Below, one piece after another: positions 43,344-53,169 of a stretch of 64,000 nucleotides of DNA (the first letter of the stretch is position 1; each line of letters starts with the position of its first letter). The notes below the pieces were generated by a model that was given only the letters and a program-made list of their open reading frames with translations, had not been told where the DNA came from and made no database searches. The position numbers and the translations under genes were made by a program. Source of the stretch: Mesostigma viride (Eukaryota; Streptophyta; Mesostigmatophyceae; Mesostigmatales; Mesostigmataceae); contig RPFO01000381.1 in the NCBI GenBank assembly GCA_009746045.1, positions 2,501 through 66,500 on the forward strand, given 5' to 3'.

Positions 43344-46300
43344 CGTCATAGAGGTGATGTGTGTCGCGGTGAGTCGGCTAGGCGTGAGGATGCTGTGCCT
43401 TGTAGTCCTAATGTTCCCACGTCCGTGGTTCAGAATGGAAGTGCAAGTGCTGCAGCTGATCAGGAGTGCGTGCCCAGCGTGGTCGCAATAGAGCCTGAAC
43501 ACGCCCTTCCGGAGCTCACCCCTTCAGGTGAGATAGTGCCGGCAGATGCCGAGGTAGCCCCTCACGTAGACGTGGAGTTGGGTCGCCGCCTCAGTAAGGC
43601 CTCACTAGAGCACATTGCCGACAGGAATGCACATGCAGAGAGCTTGGCGGGGCAGGTGCCTAGCATAGAAGGGGATGGCACCACCCCACGGCCATAGGAT
43701 TGCGGATGCTTGCTCACCAGATTCACCTTGCGGTGGGTCATGTGGCGGGGCAAACGCTAGACTGGGCGACTAGGCTTATGGGGGCGCCGGGTTGAAGGTC
43801 GCTCAGGCGGAGTTAGAGGAGTGCCACGCATGCGCAAGTGTCCGGAAGAAGCGTAGGCGCTGGCATGCTAAGACTCCTTCCCCGTACCGGGGGAGGTTAG
43901 TGGGGGATGTCATGCATTTGGAGGAGGGGGACTATTATTTGGTCTTGATGGATCGCTATACCAAGTTCCTAGCCATCGAGCCCCTGCCAAGCATGGTAGA
44001 GGAGTCCTTGTGGCGGGGCTGCGCATTGCCATGTCTCACTTCTTTCCCATTTCTGAGGTCATGTTGGACCAACAATTTGATTGCATTGTGGGGCGGGAGG
44101 GCTGTGAGATGGTGGTTATTGCTGGGCGGCAGGACCATGGCAACTTGGGGCTGATTGATAGGCACATCAGCAGCGTAAAGGGCATGGCAGCCAAGCAGCA
44201 GGCCAGCGGGTTAGGATTCAAGCCCGCGGGGCAGCCTTATGCACAACGCGCGCTGTGGTGCCGCTTGCTCATGGACAAGTACAACAGCCAGGTGCTTTTC
44301 AAGCTGCCCCAGGGACTAGGTCTTATTACCGCGCGGGGGGCTGCAGTCGGGCATTTACCCTCCGGACGTGGCAGACCATTGGGAGGCCACCTCGCTACCA
44401 CCGCTGAGGTTAGGCGGCAGTTAGACCGCACCCAGCCTGACTTGTCGCAGGAGTGGGAGCTGGGGGAGTTGGTCTTGTTTCACAAGGAGAATTCCTTTGG
44501 CAAGCGGGGCAGATGCAAGGGCCAGGCATGGTGGTGGATTTGGACTGGGTGCATAGGCGGGTGAAGGTGCACTGGGAGCATAGGGACTATCTCATCCCGT
44601 GGGATAAGGTGTATCGGTACAAGGCGTCCGATGCCCAGGTCCAGGCGGCCAAGGAGCACAGCCGCCAGCTCGGTTGGGAATGTGGATAGCCGGCCGGCCA
44701 AGCGGGCCCGGCTGGAACCTGTCCTACCCACCCCACTTGGGGTGGCTGTGCATGATGCGCTTGTTGCCCACCCCCCTGCAGGCGCCGCGCCGGAGCAAGT
44801 CCCCGGGGTCGACGCGGGGGCGCTACCTCAGCCCCTCCCCGCGACCCCAGCAGCGCCCACCGTGGCGGCGCCGGACACATCGTCAGGCGCGGGCGTGGGC
44901 TCCCAGCTGGCCCACGTCCTCCGACAGCTGCTCAAGGCGGACAAGCTCAAGGCGGCGGCAGCGGGGGGTGCGGCACAAGTCAGCCGCGTCATGCCAGATA
45001 AGTGCCCCACGGTTGTGACTGAAGCTCATGATGTTCCCTCTAGGCATATTGCGGCCATAGATACCATGGCAGGCGTGTCTGTCACGAGCCCGGCGGCGGC
45101 CGAGGCCTATTACTATTCCCCTTTGCTGCCCAGTAGTGGAAGGAAGTTGCGGGGTTTGACGGGCAGCGGGCCTATAAGGTGGCTGGGCAGGTGCTCATGC
45201 CCATCCTAGGGGTAGATGTCCCTGTGCAAGTGCTAGAGGGTTACAAGGGGATCACCCTCATAGGTAACCCTTTTGTTTCCCTCCCCGGGTTTTCTGTGTC
45301 AGCCGGCTTGGTGACCCTCGAGGGGGTGGGGAGCATAGGCTTGTACCAATATCACGTAGCGCTTGCAGCCCTCACGGGCCGGGGTCCCCCGAGGCTATTA
45401 ATCACCCTGAGGATTATGCCACTGCAGTAGGGCCATTCGCGGGGCGGAATATACGGCAGAGCCGCTGGTAGCCGATGTCACGCAGCCGCAGAAGTGTCAC
45501 CCCAGCAGTCTTGGCATTTTCCCTGGAGCATCGCACTAAATCTCCTGTTAGTTATCCGCAGTTTAAGAGGACTGCCGTGACCCTGTCAAGTTCCATAAGT
45601 GGCGCGCGGCTTTCTTGCGCGCGCAGCTGGAGTGGGCGATGTATGGGTGTATGGGGAGTTGATGGAGGTGCCGCAAGGGGCGGTAAAGCTGAACTTGAAG
45701 TTTGTGCTCAAGTATAACAGGTCCTCCCCACTGACCCTGTCACAATTTCATGTACGGCCCTGTGTCACGGAGTTTAGGGGCTCGTCTGAGTTGTCGGAGG
45801 AGGAATTGTTTCCGCCCGGGCTGTCGCAGACCACTAGCCGGGTGTTAACATCGGTGTTCTTGGGGCTGTTGGATCGGGGGTTGGACTATGCCATGGCCTG
45901 CTCAGATTTTCAGCGGGCCTTTCTCCATAGCGACCGGCAGTGGCCGAGGAAGTGTGGCGTGGCACGGTGTATGTGGTCAAGGTCCCTTTGGTGTGGCAGG
46001 GGAGCTGCGGTGTGTGTACTTGCGGCTTCTCCTTGGTGTGGAGGGCCTGCAGTCTAGCCCCATCATCTTTCGCAAGACGGCTGAAGCATCTTTGCTAGCA
46101 TGGGGGCGGTGTTTTCCCGCATCGATAGCAACCTCTTTCACATCCACACACCCAACCCACAGAGCCCGCTTTCATGCAATGGCATGGGGATGACTGGCGG
46201 CTTCTTGGACCGCGGGCGTGGGTCCGGCAGTTCATAACCGCTGTGGCCAAGCTTTTGCCCACTAGCCGCACGTTGTGGCTGGACCCCGACACCCCCGTCC

Positions 46301-47083
46301 CTTTCTGTGGCCTAACCTACACTTTGCACCGCACACCGGTTGGCTGGTGCATTGACATGGCGGCCAAGCAGGAATACGCCGACAAGCTCGCGCAATCGCT
46401 GCCTGAGCGGCTGGATGCGTCCGCGGGACCGCACTTGCGCGGCCAGCTGGGGTGGCTCGCGGGCACGGTGCGACCCGACCTGTCCATCTACGCGCGTGCG
46501 CGCGACGCCGTGCTTGCGGGCATGGGACGCAGCATCTTCGGACGCAAGTCTTGGCGTCACCGGGCCTGCGCGTGTGGGGGTTGATATCACCCGCCCGGTG
46601 GCAATGACCATTTACTCTGACGCGAACCTGGAGTCGCGTACCATCACGCAGCTGGCGCGCGCGGGAGGCGGCCATCTTTTTTCTTGATAGCCCCACTGGG
46701 CAGCCCACTATTGTCGACTGGTATAGCCGCATCCATCAGCGGGTAGTGGTAGACAGCAATCGCGCGGAGTGTCGCGCGTTCATTTCCGCTGTCGACCAAG
46801 CGTGTTATGTGCAGCATCTTTTGCAATGGATTGCGGATAAGGCCCGCGTGGCGCTGTCGCTGCGCATCGGCTGTGCACAGATAGCAAGTCAATAATTGAG
46901 TTTCTGAATAACCCGCTCGCCTCCACCACCAAACTAGATTACCTTGTGTTGGCCGAGTCCGCCACGGTGTTGGATGAGCGGCGGTGGATCCCCGAGAGCG
47001 AGAATATTGCCGATGCCTTGACCAAGCCAGCGATGCTGTCGGGGCCTCAGTACAAGCTGCTGCGGCAGCTCATGATGACATGA
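43344..47083 (+). pseudogene. pol: E4 pol: integrase, protease, RT, RNase H (many frame breaks)
   Basis: Domains remain readable in order across shifted frames. Integrase: ECHACASVRKK, GDVMHLEEGDYYLVLMDRY, MLDQQFDC, then HGNLGLIDRHISS with Asp where the others have Glu. Protease: AIDTMAGVSV at about 45057, and LIGNPFV. RT: CSDFQRAFLHSD, GVEGLQSSPIIF, WHGDDWRLLG (HGDD at 46183-46194). RNase H: SDANLESRTI, RAECRAF, TDSKSI, ADALTKP, stop at 47081. At least eight frame changes. The damage contrasts with the identical LTRs. Confidence 0.85.
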
Positions 47084-47417
47084 GTTTTTTTTACCGTGTG
47101 ACCTGTCGTCTTTTTGCATGGGAATGGGCGCTTCTTTCATCTGTGAATACATTTCCCTAGACCTGACAGGCGGCCAGTGTGCCTAATAATGATGCATGTG
47201 TGCAGTTGCACCCAAGTAGAAAAGGAGGCCGGGAGCAAAGCCCGGGTGTTTTTGGCGTGCTCAGATCCAGCGTAGGGCACCCTCCTTGGGGTTTAGGATT
47301 TGGGGACGGTCAGTGTGCCGTTACGTGTTTCTCTACTTGAACGTACGTAGGGTCAGTGCTACCCTATTGCCCTCGCTTTAAATAATTTATGATAATTATT
47401 TAAAAAGAAAGTATGGG
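47084..47417 (+). other. E4 3' untranslated region
   Basis: No gene. It ends AAAAAGAAAGTATGGG, a purine-rich tract directly before the 3' LTR. Confidence 0.6.
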
Positions 47418-47846
47418 AGTTGTGCTCCCGAGTGGCATCTATCCGCTGGCCGGTAGTCGCCGGCCTGGGCGCCTAGTCAGGTGGGCATCAAAGATTGGTG
47501 TCTAGATGCTAGTCGGTGCCTAAGCAAGGTACGGAAGCCAGTGCGCGCCGGGACGGTCAGAGAACCGTCGCCCTCGGTAGCACAGATCCGCTGAGTGCCG
47601 GTAGTCTCGGGTTAGAGGCTCGAGCATGCACTATCGGGTAGCCTACCGGTAGTCTCGGGTTAGAGGCTCGAGCATGCCTTATCGGTTAGCGCCGCGCCGC
47701 TGAGCTCCTTGCGGCCTGGCCAGCTGCAAGGGTTCAATAGCAATCAGTGGCGGCTGCGGGCTCAGCCTCCCACAATCGGTTCCCCAAACAACAAAAATCC
47801 CGTCTCCATCGCCGGCGTGCTAGCCAGCGGTGAAGGGCGTTCAACT
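47418..47846 (+). repeat. E4 3' LTR (429 bp)
   Basis: Same length and apparently the same sequence as the 5' LTR. Followed by GCCGG. Confidence 0.95.
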
Positions 47847-47974
47847 GCCGGGCTCCCAAGTGTGGAATTCGGAACTTCATGTTATGCGAACGGGAGGAGG
47901 CTTCCAACCACCTGATTTCATGGACCAGATACGAGATGCAGGATGTGCCGCCGGGTGCGGTTCTTGGGCCAGAG
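47847..47974 (+). pseudogene. DDE-transposase-like gene, exon part 1 continued
   Basis: Resumes the frame interrupted at 37842, giving a Cys/Glu-containing stretch (APKCGIRNFMLCEREEAS). It ends at the donor GAG|GTAATT. The exact fit across the target duplication shows the insertion hit an exon. Confidence 0.65.
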
Positions 47975-48103
47975 GTAATTTTTAGTGGAGTGGTTGCGCC
48001 CCAAGGCGTTTCTTTTGCAATGTTTCCTGAGGTTCTGGGCCAGAGGTAATTTTTAGTGGAGTGGTTGCGCCCCAAGGCGTTTCTTTTCAATTTTTCCTGA
48101 GGT
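47961..48103 (+). repeat. 72 bp tandem duplication spanning the 5' splice site
   Basis: TTCTTGGGCCAGAGGTAATT and the following ~50 bp occur twice (47961 and about 48033), with small differences. The intron therefore has two equivalent donor sites. The acceptor is TCTTCCTACAG at 48125. Confidence 0.85.
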
Positions 48104-48125
48104 CCTGTCTTTTTTCTTCCTACAG

Positions 48126-48924
48126 GTCATTGGTGGGTCGAAGTTGATGTCTTTTCTGTATGTGCACATTGCGCATATGCAGGACGACTGTGACGAGATC
48201 GCAAAGGCTGGTGGGCAGCGATTGAACGCAAGTCGACGTCAAGTCCACACCAACGGAGCTAAAGGAGGCGATTGTGGACAAGTGGCCGGACTTCATCCAG
48301 CATTGCTTCAACGCGTGGTGGCAAGCGGACGCCTCCAAGGAATGCCTCTCAAGGATGCGGGTGGGGACCTTGTATGCCACACAGATTACGCCGAGAACTA
48401 CCAGTCTTACACCTATCACAATCTCAAGCACAGTATTGGCATCCAGTCACATTCGTCCTTATGCCCTGGATCGTGCGCTACTTGGATCCAGCGTCGGGAA
48501 AGGTCGTGAGAAGGGAGTTTCACTTCATCGGACAGGGCGGAATGAAAAGGGACGGGCGGGCCCTCCGTTTTGCTATCCTCAAAATCCTGGCGACACTACG
48601 GTCAGAAGGGTAGAGGTGAAGCGCTTCATTGGGTGGTCGGACAATTGCTCCATGCAGTTCAAGTCAAGGAATGTGATCGCGGAAGTGGCCCGGCTGCTGA
48701 CGGAGGATCCGCACCTGGAGTCATTTGAGTGGAATTACTTTGGGGAGCAGCACGGAAAGGGGGAGGTGGATGGAGCTGGTGGGACGTGAAGTGCATGTTG
48801 AGGAGGTGGCACATCAGGGAAGAGAACCAGGACAACAGACGGCCGCCCAGTTGGTGGAGAATCTGGCGCGGGGGCGGTGGGCGGGACCACAACGACCAGG
48901 CGTAACTTCTTCGAGTTCCCCGAG
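48126..48924 (+). pseudogene. DDE-transposase-like gene, exon 2 (catalytic region)
   Basis: Readable motifs in shifted frames: HIAHMQDDCDEIAK, VCHTDYAENYQSYTYHN (first acidic residue), GWSDNCSMQFKSRNV (second), and NYFGEQHGKGEVDGAGG (third region). The order D-AENY, D-xCSxQ, HGKG-x-x-D is that of a transposase family I recall from animal genomes, with a DDE/D-like triad. About four one-base shifts. The donor is CGAG|GTAATT at 48924. Confidence 0.6.
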
Positions 48925-49087
48925 GTAATTAAGTGTACAGTCCTCGTTCAGGGAATAGTTACGCCGGCCGTCGTTTCTAGGGCGTTCTTGGAGTCCTGGC
49001 GATCAGGAGTGCTTAATAAAACACAACTAGCTCGATGGTCTCGTAACTTCAACTTTCCCTTGTGCAAATCTTGTCTTCGACGCGCAG
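48925..49087 (+). other. Intron with one copy of the CGCCGGCCGTCG motif
   Basis: GTAATTAAG ... CGACGCGCAG. It contains AGTTACGCCGGCCGTCGTTT at about 48957, matching the unit start of the 228 bp array at 35534-36330. Confidence 0.55.
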
Positions 49088-49807
49088 GTGCTTCCTTACA
49101 GCCCAGGGCGCGGCGAAATCAAAGGAGTGAAGAAGGCGCACTGGTGGCGCATGGACAAGTCGAATGTGACGCGCCAGTATTCCTGCTATTGTGGCGGTGC
49201 GTGCGCCGAGGAAAGGTGGTGGGATTGTCGAAAGGAGTGGACCGACATGGACGGCTGGAATGTGGGAGGTGCTCGGATGAAGCTCCACAAACTGGGGGAG
49301 CCAGTGCAAAGGAACCCAAACGGACAAGGGGGGCACGCAGGGACGCGACTGAACAGACTACAGGCAGAGAGGACGATGATGGGAAGGAGACTGAAGCTGC
49401 GAGACATTTTTGCCGTCGAGTCCTACTCTGGTGATGAGTCCCATGATCCAGATCATCCATATTGGCTAGCGGAAGTCTTGCAGGAGCCTTATCAGGTGGC
49501 CGCTACTTTCGTGAGGCGAGTGGCCGACAGAAACGGCAAGGTCGATAGGGAGTTGTTCCGTAAGGGACAATGGGTGGTGGGGGTGCGCTACTGGGACAGA
49601 TTTCCGGGTATGGCGACGATGTTCAAAATGGACGCCGATGCCCAAGCTGAACAGCCAAACTTGGTCAATTGTTACCTGTGCATGGACGCGGGGTTCGAAC
49701 ACACCATTGTTGTCAACCCAGCTAACAATCGCCAGGCCATCTTGACCATTCCGACAGACGTCGAGAAACGGCTCACGAACTTGGCCAAGAAGAGACCTGT
49801 TCAGTAG
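49088..49807 (+). pseudogene. DDE-transposase-like gene, exon 3 (C-terminal domain)
   Basis: An intact 240-codon frame: GVKKAHWWRMDKSNVTRQYSC, then CYCGGAC and a Trp-rich stretch, a charged linker, and a C-terminal region with PYWLAEVLQEPYQVAATFV and GQWVVGVRYWDR, possibly an SH3- or BAH-like fold. It ends in TAG at 49805. The SCYC-type cluster following an H-rich strand is as expected for the family C-terminus. Confidence 0.6.
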
Positions 49808-50403
49808 GCCAGCTCGCCCGGGCTTGGTTGGACGAGGTGGACAGCCTTGAGAGCACGTGCTTCGTTGTGAGCACTTGCCTTTCAGCCGTGATTTGCAAAC
49901 GAGTTCCTTGTCCTGAATTGTAAAGCTCGATTCATGCTCTTTTAAGGAAGTGTATAATATTATCCAGATCATGTATATATTTAGATCTAGACCTGAGTTC
50001 AAATAACATTTCTTAGAGGGCTGAGATGCGCGAGGTCCAGCATACATGTATATATCCATGGAGACATGTTACAAACTCAAATGTTTCATTACAAGTACGT
50101 ACCACTAGCTCGTCGACGGGGGTATCCCATGTAATGTATGATTTATGAATTAATTAATCGCTTAATTGTACAATTTAAATGGATCATGAACTTGTCAAGT
50201 GGCCTAATTTGGTTTATTTGGTTCATCATTTATTGATGAACATCATTCTTAATTGAATCTCGAGCAATAGCAATCGTGAAGCAGATCCTAATCATGTGAT
50301 TCGCATAATGAGAAAAGGCAACAAGTGCTACTTTGAGGAATGCGGGGTTGGTCAGGTTATTATAGAGCTAGAGCTACAAACGGCACATATATTGCAAACT
50401 TTG
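49808..50403. other. Spacer
   Basis: AT-rich after about 49930, no gene. The minus-strand open frame over 49466-50059 is mostly a shadow of exon 3. CTTTG (50399-50403) is the left target duplication of the next element. Confidence 0.5.
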
Positions 50404-51776
50404 TGTCAGCCGTAGTGGGCCAAGGCAGTCCCGGCACTAGTTTTTTTTTTCTGGCTGTCAGTTAGCCGAATTAGTGGGATGACAATAATGGACTTTATCC
50501 AGGCTATTTAATTCGTGCTACGAATTTTTAGTGCTGCGTTTCTGATGCCCAAGATACTGTGAGGGCTTAGTATCTGAGAGCCCGACGGAATATTTTTATT
50601 CCGATATGTTCGACGGAATCTTTTTCGTCTGCTTGTCTGTCTATGCGACTTTTGGACTTGTGCGTTTTTCCTTACCTTGAATTATGTTCTGTGCCGTTTG
50701 TGTCTCAGACTACTAGCCGTTGTGATGCCAAAAGGAATTCGCGCTTCGCGCACGACTTGGACGTTCCGGCGCTGCCTAGGAGGCACTGTGGCTTTGTCCC
50801 AGTACGCCCACGTTGCGTCACTTGTAGCTTGTCATGATAGCGCCGCGCCATTTATTTGTTGGGCGCCGACACTTGTGTCTCAATGCCTGTATGTGCAAGC
50901 ACATGTGGACTTGTCTTATGGAATTCTATGCTAGTGCCATAAGTTTGTATGGCGCATGAGAATGATGTCATGCACCGAGCAAGATCAGAGCCCATGTATG
51001 GGTGGTCAGATGTGGACTCTATGGTGACCACAGTTAGTGCCATAAACTGGTAGGAATCTTGTGGTCAATGGGTAGAGCTTTATGTCACATAAGCGCCGCC
51101 ACACCTAGATCGTCAGATCTTGATCTAACGGTTAAAGTTGCCACTACAATACGCTTCCGCGGACACCTTTTTCAGCGGGGAAAGTGCCCCCGGGCTTCCG
51201 GGGCAAATTCAGCAAGCGCTGCGGAACTTAGATACTAAAAATTCGTTTTTGGTTCGTACCGTACAGCCAATCATTTTGCGCCCGGATCAAATTGTGATCT
51301 GGGCACTGAACACGAAAATTTCAGCGGAACGTACGAAACACCAACGCAACTACAGAAAATTTTCAGTGACGAAACTGTAGTACCGTGTACCAAGCAAAAT
51401 GTAGTAGGACTTCGCTAAATTCACGTTCGGAATTTTTCACCGCAAGATTCCCCCGCAAGATTCCCCCGCACGATTCCCCCCGCTAGGTTCAGGCTCCAGT
51501 CGATGCTCGCCAAATGGCGCAAAAAAAGAAACATATGTTAAAATCAACGGTGCGAATCCTCGTTACCGCTCGGGTAACATTCTCACTCATTTCGCGTCTC
51601 CTACGAACCGTATTGTAGTGGCAGGCGCTTGCATGCTGAATGAAGTGAAAAGTGTTGTCCATACACTTTCTCTCTCTCTCTTCTTGTCCTTTGACTTGGC
51701 TATGGAATATTGATAATGAAAATGTAATCAAGCAATATTGATCGGAACTTTCCTCCGACTACCTGTATTTGTAACA
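50404..51776 (+). repeat. LTR A (1373 bp, including a 479 bp insertion)
   Basis: Equals LTR B plus the insertion at 51142-51620 and a one-base T-run difference. Confidence 0.93.
51142..51620. mobile_element. 479 bp insertion with CACTACAATACG inverted ends
   Basis: 12 bp perfect terminal inverted repeats. GC flanks both sides (51140-51141 and 51621-51622). LTR B is the empty site (AAGTTGCAGGCGC, about 53902). The target duplication is therefore 2 bp GC, or none if the repeat is read as CCACTACAATACG. No coding capacity. Confidence 0.85.
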
Positions 51777-53169
51777 TGGTATCGACAAGGATCGTGAGGA
51801 ATCTTTGGGCTCGAAGTCATGCTTTGGCTCGAGCATATTCCCTTCTTTTTCGCGAGCTCACGGCTCGGAGTATAAGCGCCTGATTTCTCGAGATGGACGT
51901 AACTTTCTTGTTTGACGTCCGTTTGGGGCGTTCTTGGGTTCGTTGAAACCAGTTTTTTATGGCGATTTCAACGACGTCAAGCTTGTGGAGAATGGAGCTT
52001 TTTCCTGTCCGTTCTTGTTGTAAACGTCTCTCTCACGGAGCGGGTTTGCTGGCGCAGATTGGTTTGCGCGTTTTGCTGTGGTCGTCGCGTTTCTACACGA
52101 AATCTGGCGTTCAAGGCGTCGTTGGAAAGCCCAAGATTTGACGGTTCTTATGAGCTATCACACTTTGCTGGTTTTTGAGTATTGTTGAAAATCTGCTCGA
52201 TCGCAGTCGAGGGGGTCTGTACAGCCGCGATGCGGCGTGTTCTTCAATTTGCTGAGTCTTTGAAGGTTGGGGCACTCGAGACTTTTTTGTGGCGAGATCC
52301 TGTTTTGCCAGTCTAGCTACCTGGCTAAATAGGGGATCACTTATGGGTGCTGGCCCTGTGTTGTTCAAGGGCAAATGTGCAGACTTGATATGATTTACCT
52401 TTTTGGAACTGTAAAGCGGTGGTCAGCAAAGGGGGACGCCCTGATTACGACCAGCTTTGTTTTGTATTCGTGAACGGGGCGAGCCTTTCAATTGGCAAAG
52501 GGCGCCTTCATTGATGGCTTGGAGAAAGGGCTGATTTATATTTCGCGAAGACTTGGGGGCCCTGCAAGCAAATATGTTTTTGAGGCACGAGGCGCTAGCT
52601 CTACGTTTGTGTAGGGAGCGAGACCTATCGTGCAAGGAGGCCCGTCGGGGGATTCACTGGCGTTGGGTGGATCCTGCTTGTTCTTTTTGTGAGCAAGGGG
52701 CGCTATTTGTCACTATTTGTACCTGTTTGAAGCTGACTCGGGGTGTCAGTGTTTAAAGCTAATCAAACGTATTAGTGATTTTTAAAGCTGGTCTTGTGTA
52801 CCAGTACTTCCTTGCCCCTGTATTCTTTAAGGGGGGGTAGGTGGTTGATGGCCATGTCTTTCTGTGACTATCAGGAGCAAGGGGGGAGGGGTGCGTGTTT
52901 CCAGGCTCTTTCCTAGCTAGCCACCCTCATGCCCGACGGTTGTCTTTCCTGTGGTTCAGCACCCAAGCCCAAGGGGGGTGATGACGGGAAGGCTCACGCC
53001 ACACGAGAGGAGACGTTATTGCTCCTCTACCTGGTTTTTGTGTTCTACACTGTGGGAAATGTTAGTGGCGACTAGCCCTATTGTCCTTGTGTGTGGTGCG
53101 TTGCTCCAGGGTCACCTGGCCACCATGTTTGTGTGAGACATTGTTTCCAGCTTGTCCCACTAAGGGGGG
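51777..53169 (+). other. Interior of the non-coding LTR element
   Basis: Primer site TGGTATCGACAAGG at 51777. No frame over 90 codons looks real and there are no gag or pol motifs. It ends in CACTAAGGGGGG. Confidence 0.7.

Larger units (their letters stand above)
37843..47846 (+). mobile_element. E4: HGDD-type LTR retrotransposon with a nested Copia
   Basis: Two 429 bp LTRs (37843-38271 and 47418-47846) look identical by eye. The target duplication is GCCGG (37838-37842 and 47847-47851). Without the nested Copia and its duplication E4 is about 6.2 kb. gag starts 46 nt after the LTR with no separate ORF1. gag carries two knuckles and pol is broken into many frames. The element interrupts a coding exon of the transposase-like gene. 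Confidence 0.93.

Noticed and set aside
49466-50059. Minus-strand open frame of 197 codons
   Set aside because: Mostly antisense to exon 3 of the transposase-like gene; no recognisable domain.
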